NCBI GenBank assembly: GCA_002284615.2
Contig: MU069448.1
Location: forward strand, 657,389 to 673,554
Reading direction: 5' to 3'
Origin: Dunaliella salina
Lineage: Eukaryota; Chlorophyta; Chlorophyceae; Chlamydomonadales; Dunaliellaceae
DNA: 16,166 nucleotides
Part shown: positions 15,961 through 16,166 of the stretch, one piece after another
Position numbering within the stretch: position 1 is the first letter of the stretch
Layout of the letters: each line of letters opens with the position of its first letter
The notes under the pieces: generated by a model
What the model was told of the DNA's origin: nothing
The model's input: only the letters and a program-made list of their open reading frames with translations
Databases searched by the model: none
Position numbers and translations under genes: made by a program

Positions 15961-16166
15961 GGTCCGTCAGCAATGGCACTGTCAGTCAATATGGAGTCCA
16001 TTGGTGTGTGGGCTTTGACATCAGTTGTCAAGTCAGCAAGTGCATAAGTCAATCTGCAAGTGCATGCTTTGGCCAGTGCATGTGAATCGGCATGTGTTTG
16101 GGTCTTGCACACTTTGCAGTCCACTTCTGATGCGGCCAGCAATGCCAGCACACATTCACGCACACA
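15961..16166. repeat. Degenerate tail of the minisatellite
   Basis: Scattered AGTGCATG, GTCAGCAAGTGCAT and AAGTCAATCTGC motifs show decayed 20-bp units up to the window edge. No gene seen. Confidence 0.55.

Noticed and set aside
1..16166. A new defence or biosynthetic system
   Set aside because: No set of intact genes exists. Nothing beyond transposon layers, satellites and one possible exon pair can be supported from the sequence.

Overview
The window looks like non-genic DNA from a large, repeat-rich arthropod genome, most likely a hard tick (Ixodidae). I base this on decayed retrotransposon proteins that I recognise from memory as the abundant 'tick transposon' non-LTR family. They share a conserved C-terminal block of the type VTLHTILLGVGGTIY, end in NPPDPH followed by a stop, and carry an RNase H and a zinc-knuckle region upstream. 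No search was run, so the assignment to ticks is strong but not proven. There is no bacterial gene, operon, CRISPR array, rRNA or recognisable tRNA gene, and no gene that I would call functional with confidence.

Layout. 1-32 is a TG microsatellite. 659-1853 holds two 3' ends of the tick LINE pointing away from each other; the right one is split by a 134-bp tRNA-like SINE insertion with a perfect 12-bp target-site duplication (TSD). 1860-3720 is mostly anonymous, with two weak open frames. 3720-3877 is a second short retroelement flanked by a 13-bp TSD. 4411-4912 is a PIF/Harbinger (Tourist-like) MITE with TTA duplications. 5110-6658 and 11745-13029 are two diverged direct copies of a 1.3-1.5 kb unit. 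The first copy contains a 53-bp-arm hairpin that the second lacks. Between the two copies lie tail-to-tail tick LINEs: a + fragment ending at 8338, and a longer - element from about 11130 down to about 8486 with RNase H, zinc knuckle and a PD-(D/E)XK-like motif. The longer element is itself interrupted by a 270-bp LINE of another family (13-bp TSD) and by a roughly 680-bp unknown insertion. 13403-13451 is a CA-rich microsatellite. 13993-14253 is an unrecognised open frame on the - strand that might be an exon. 14800-15270 is a degenerate repeat of about 115-125 bp, and 15355-15960 is a minisatellite built on a 20-bp unit with a 40-bp higher order.

The genes do not form a pathway. The window is best read as layers of nested transposition, whose order can be partly reconstructed from TSDs and from empty sites. 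The most interesting structures are the near-perfect hairpin at 5950-6079, the MITE, the nested insertions with intact TSDs, the LINE C-terminal architecture, and the minisatellite that stays open in all three + frames.
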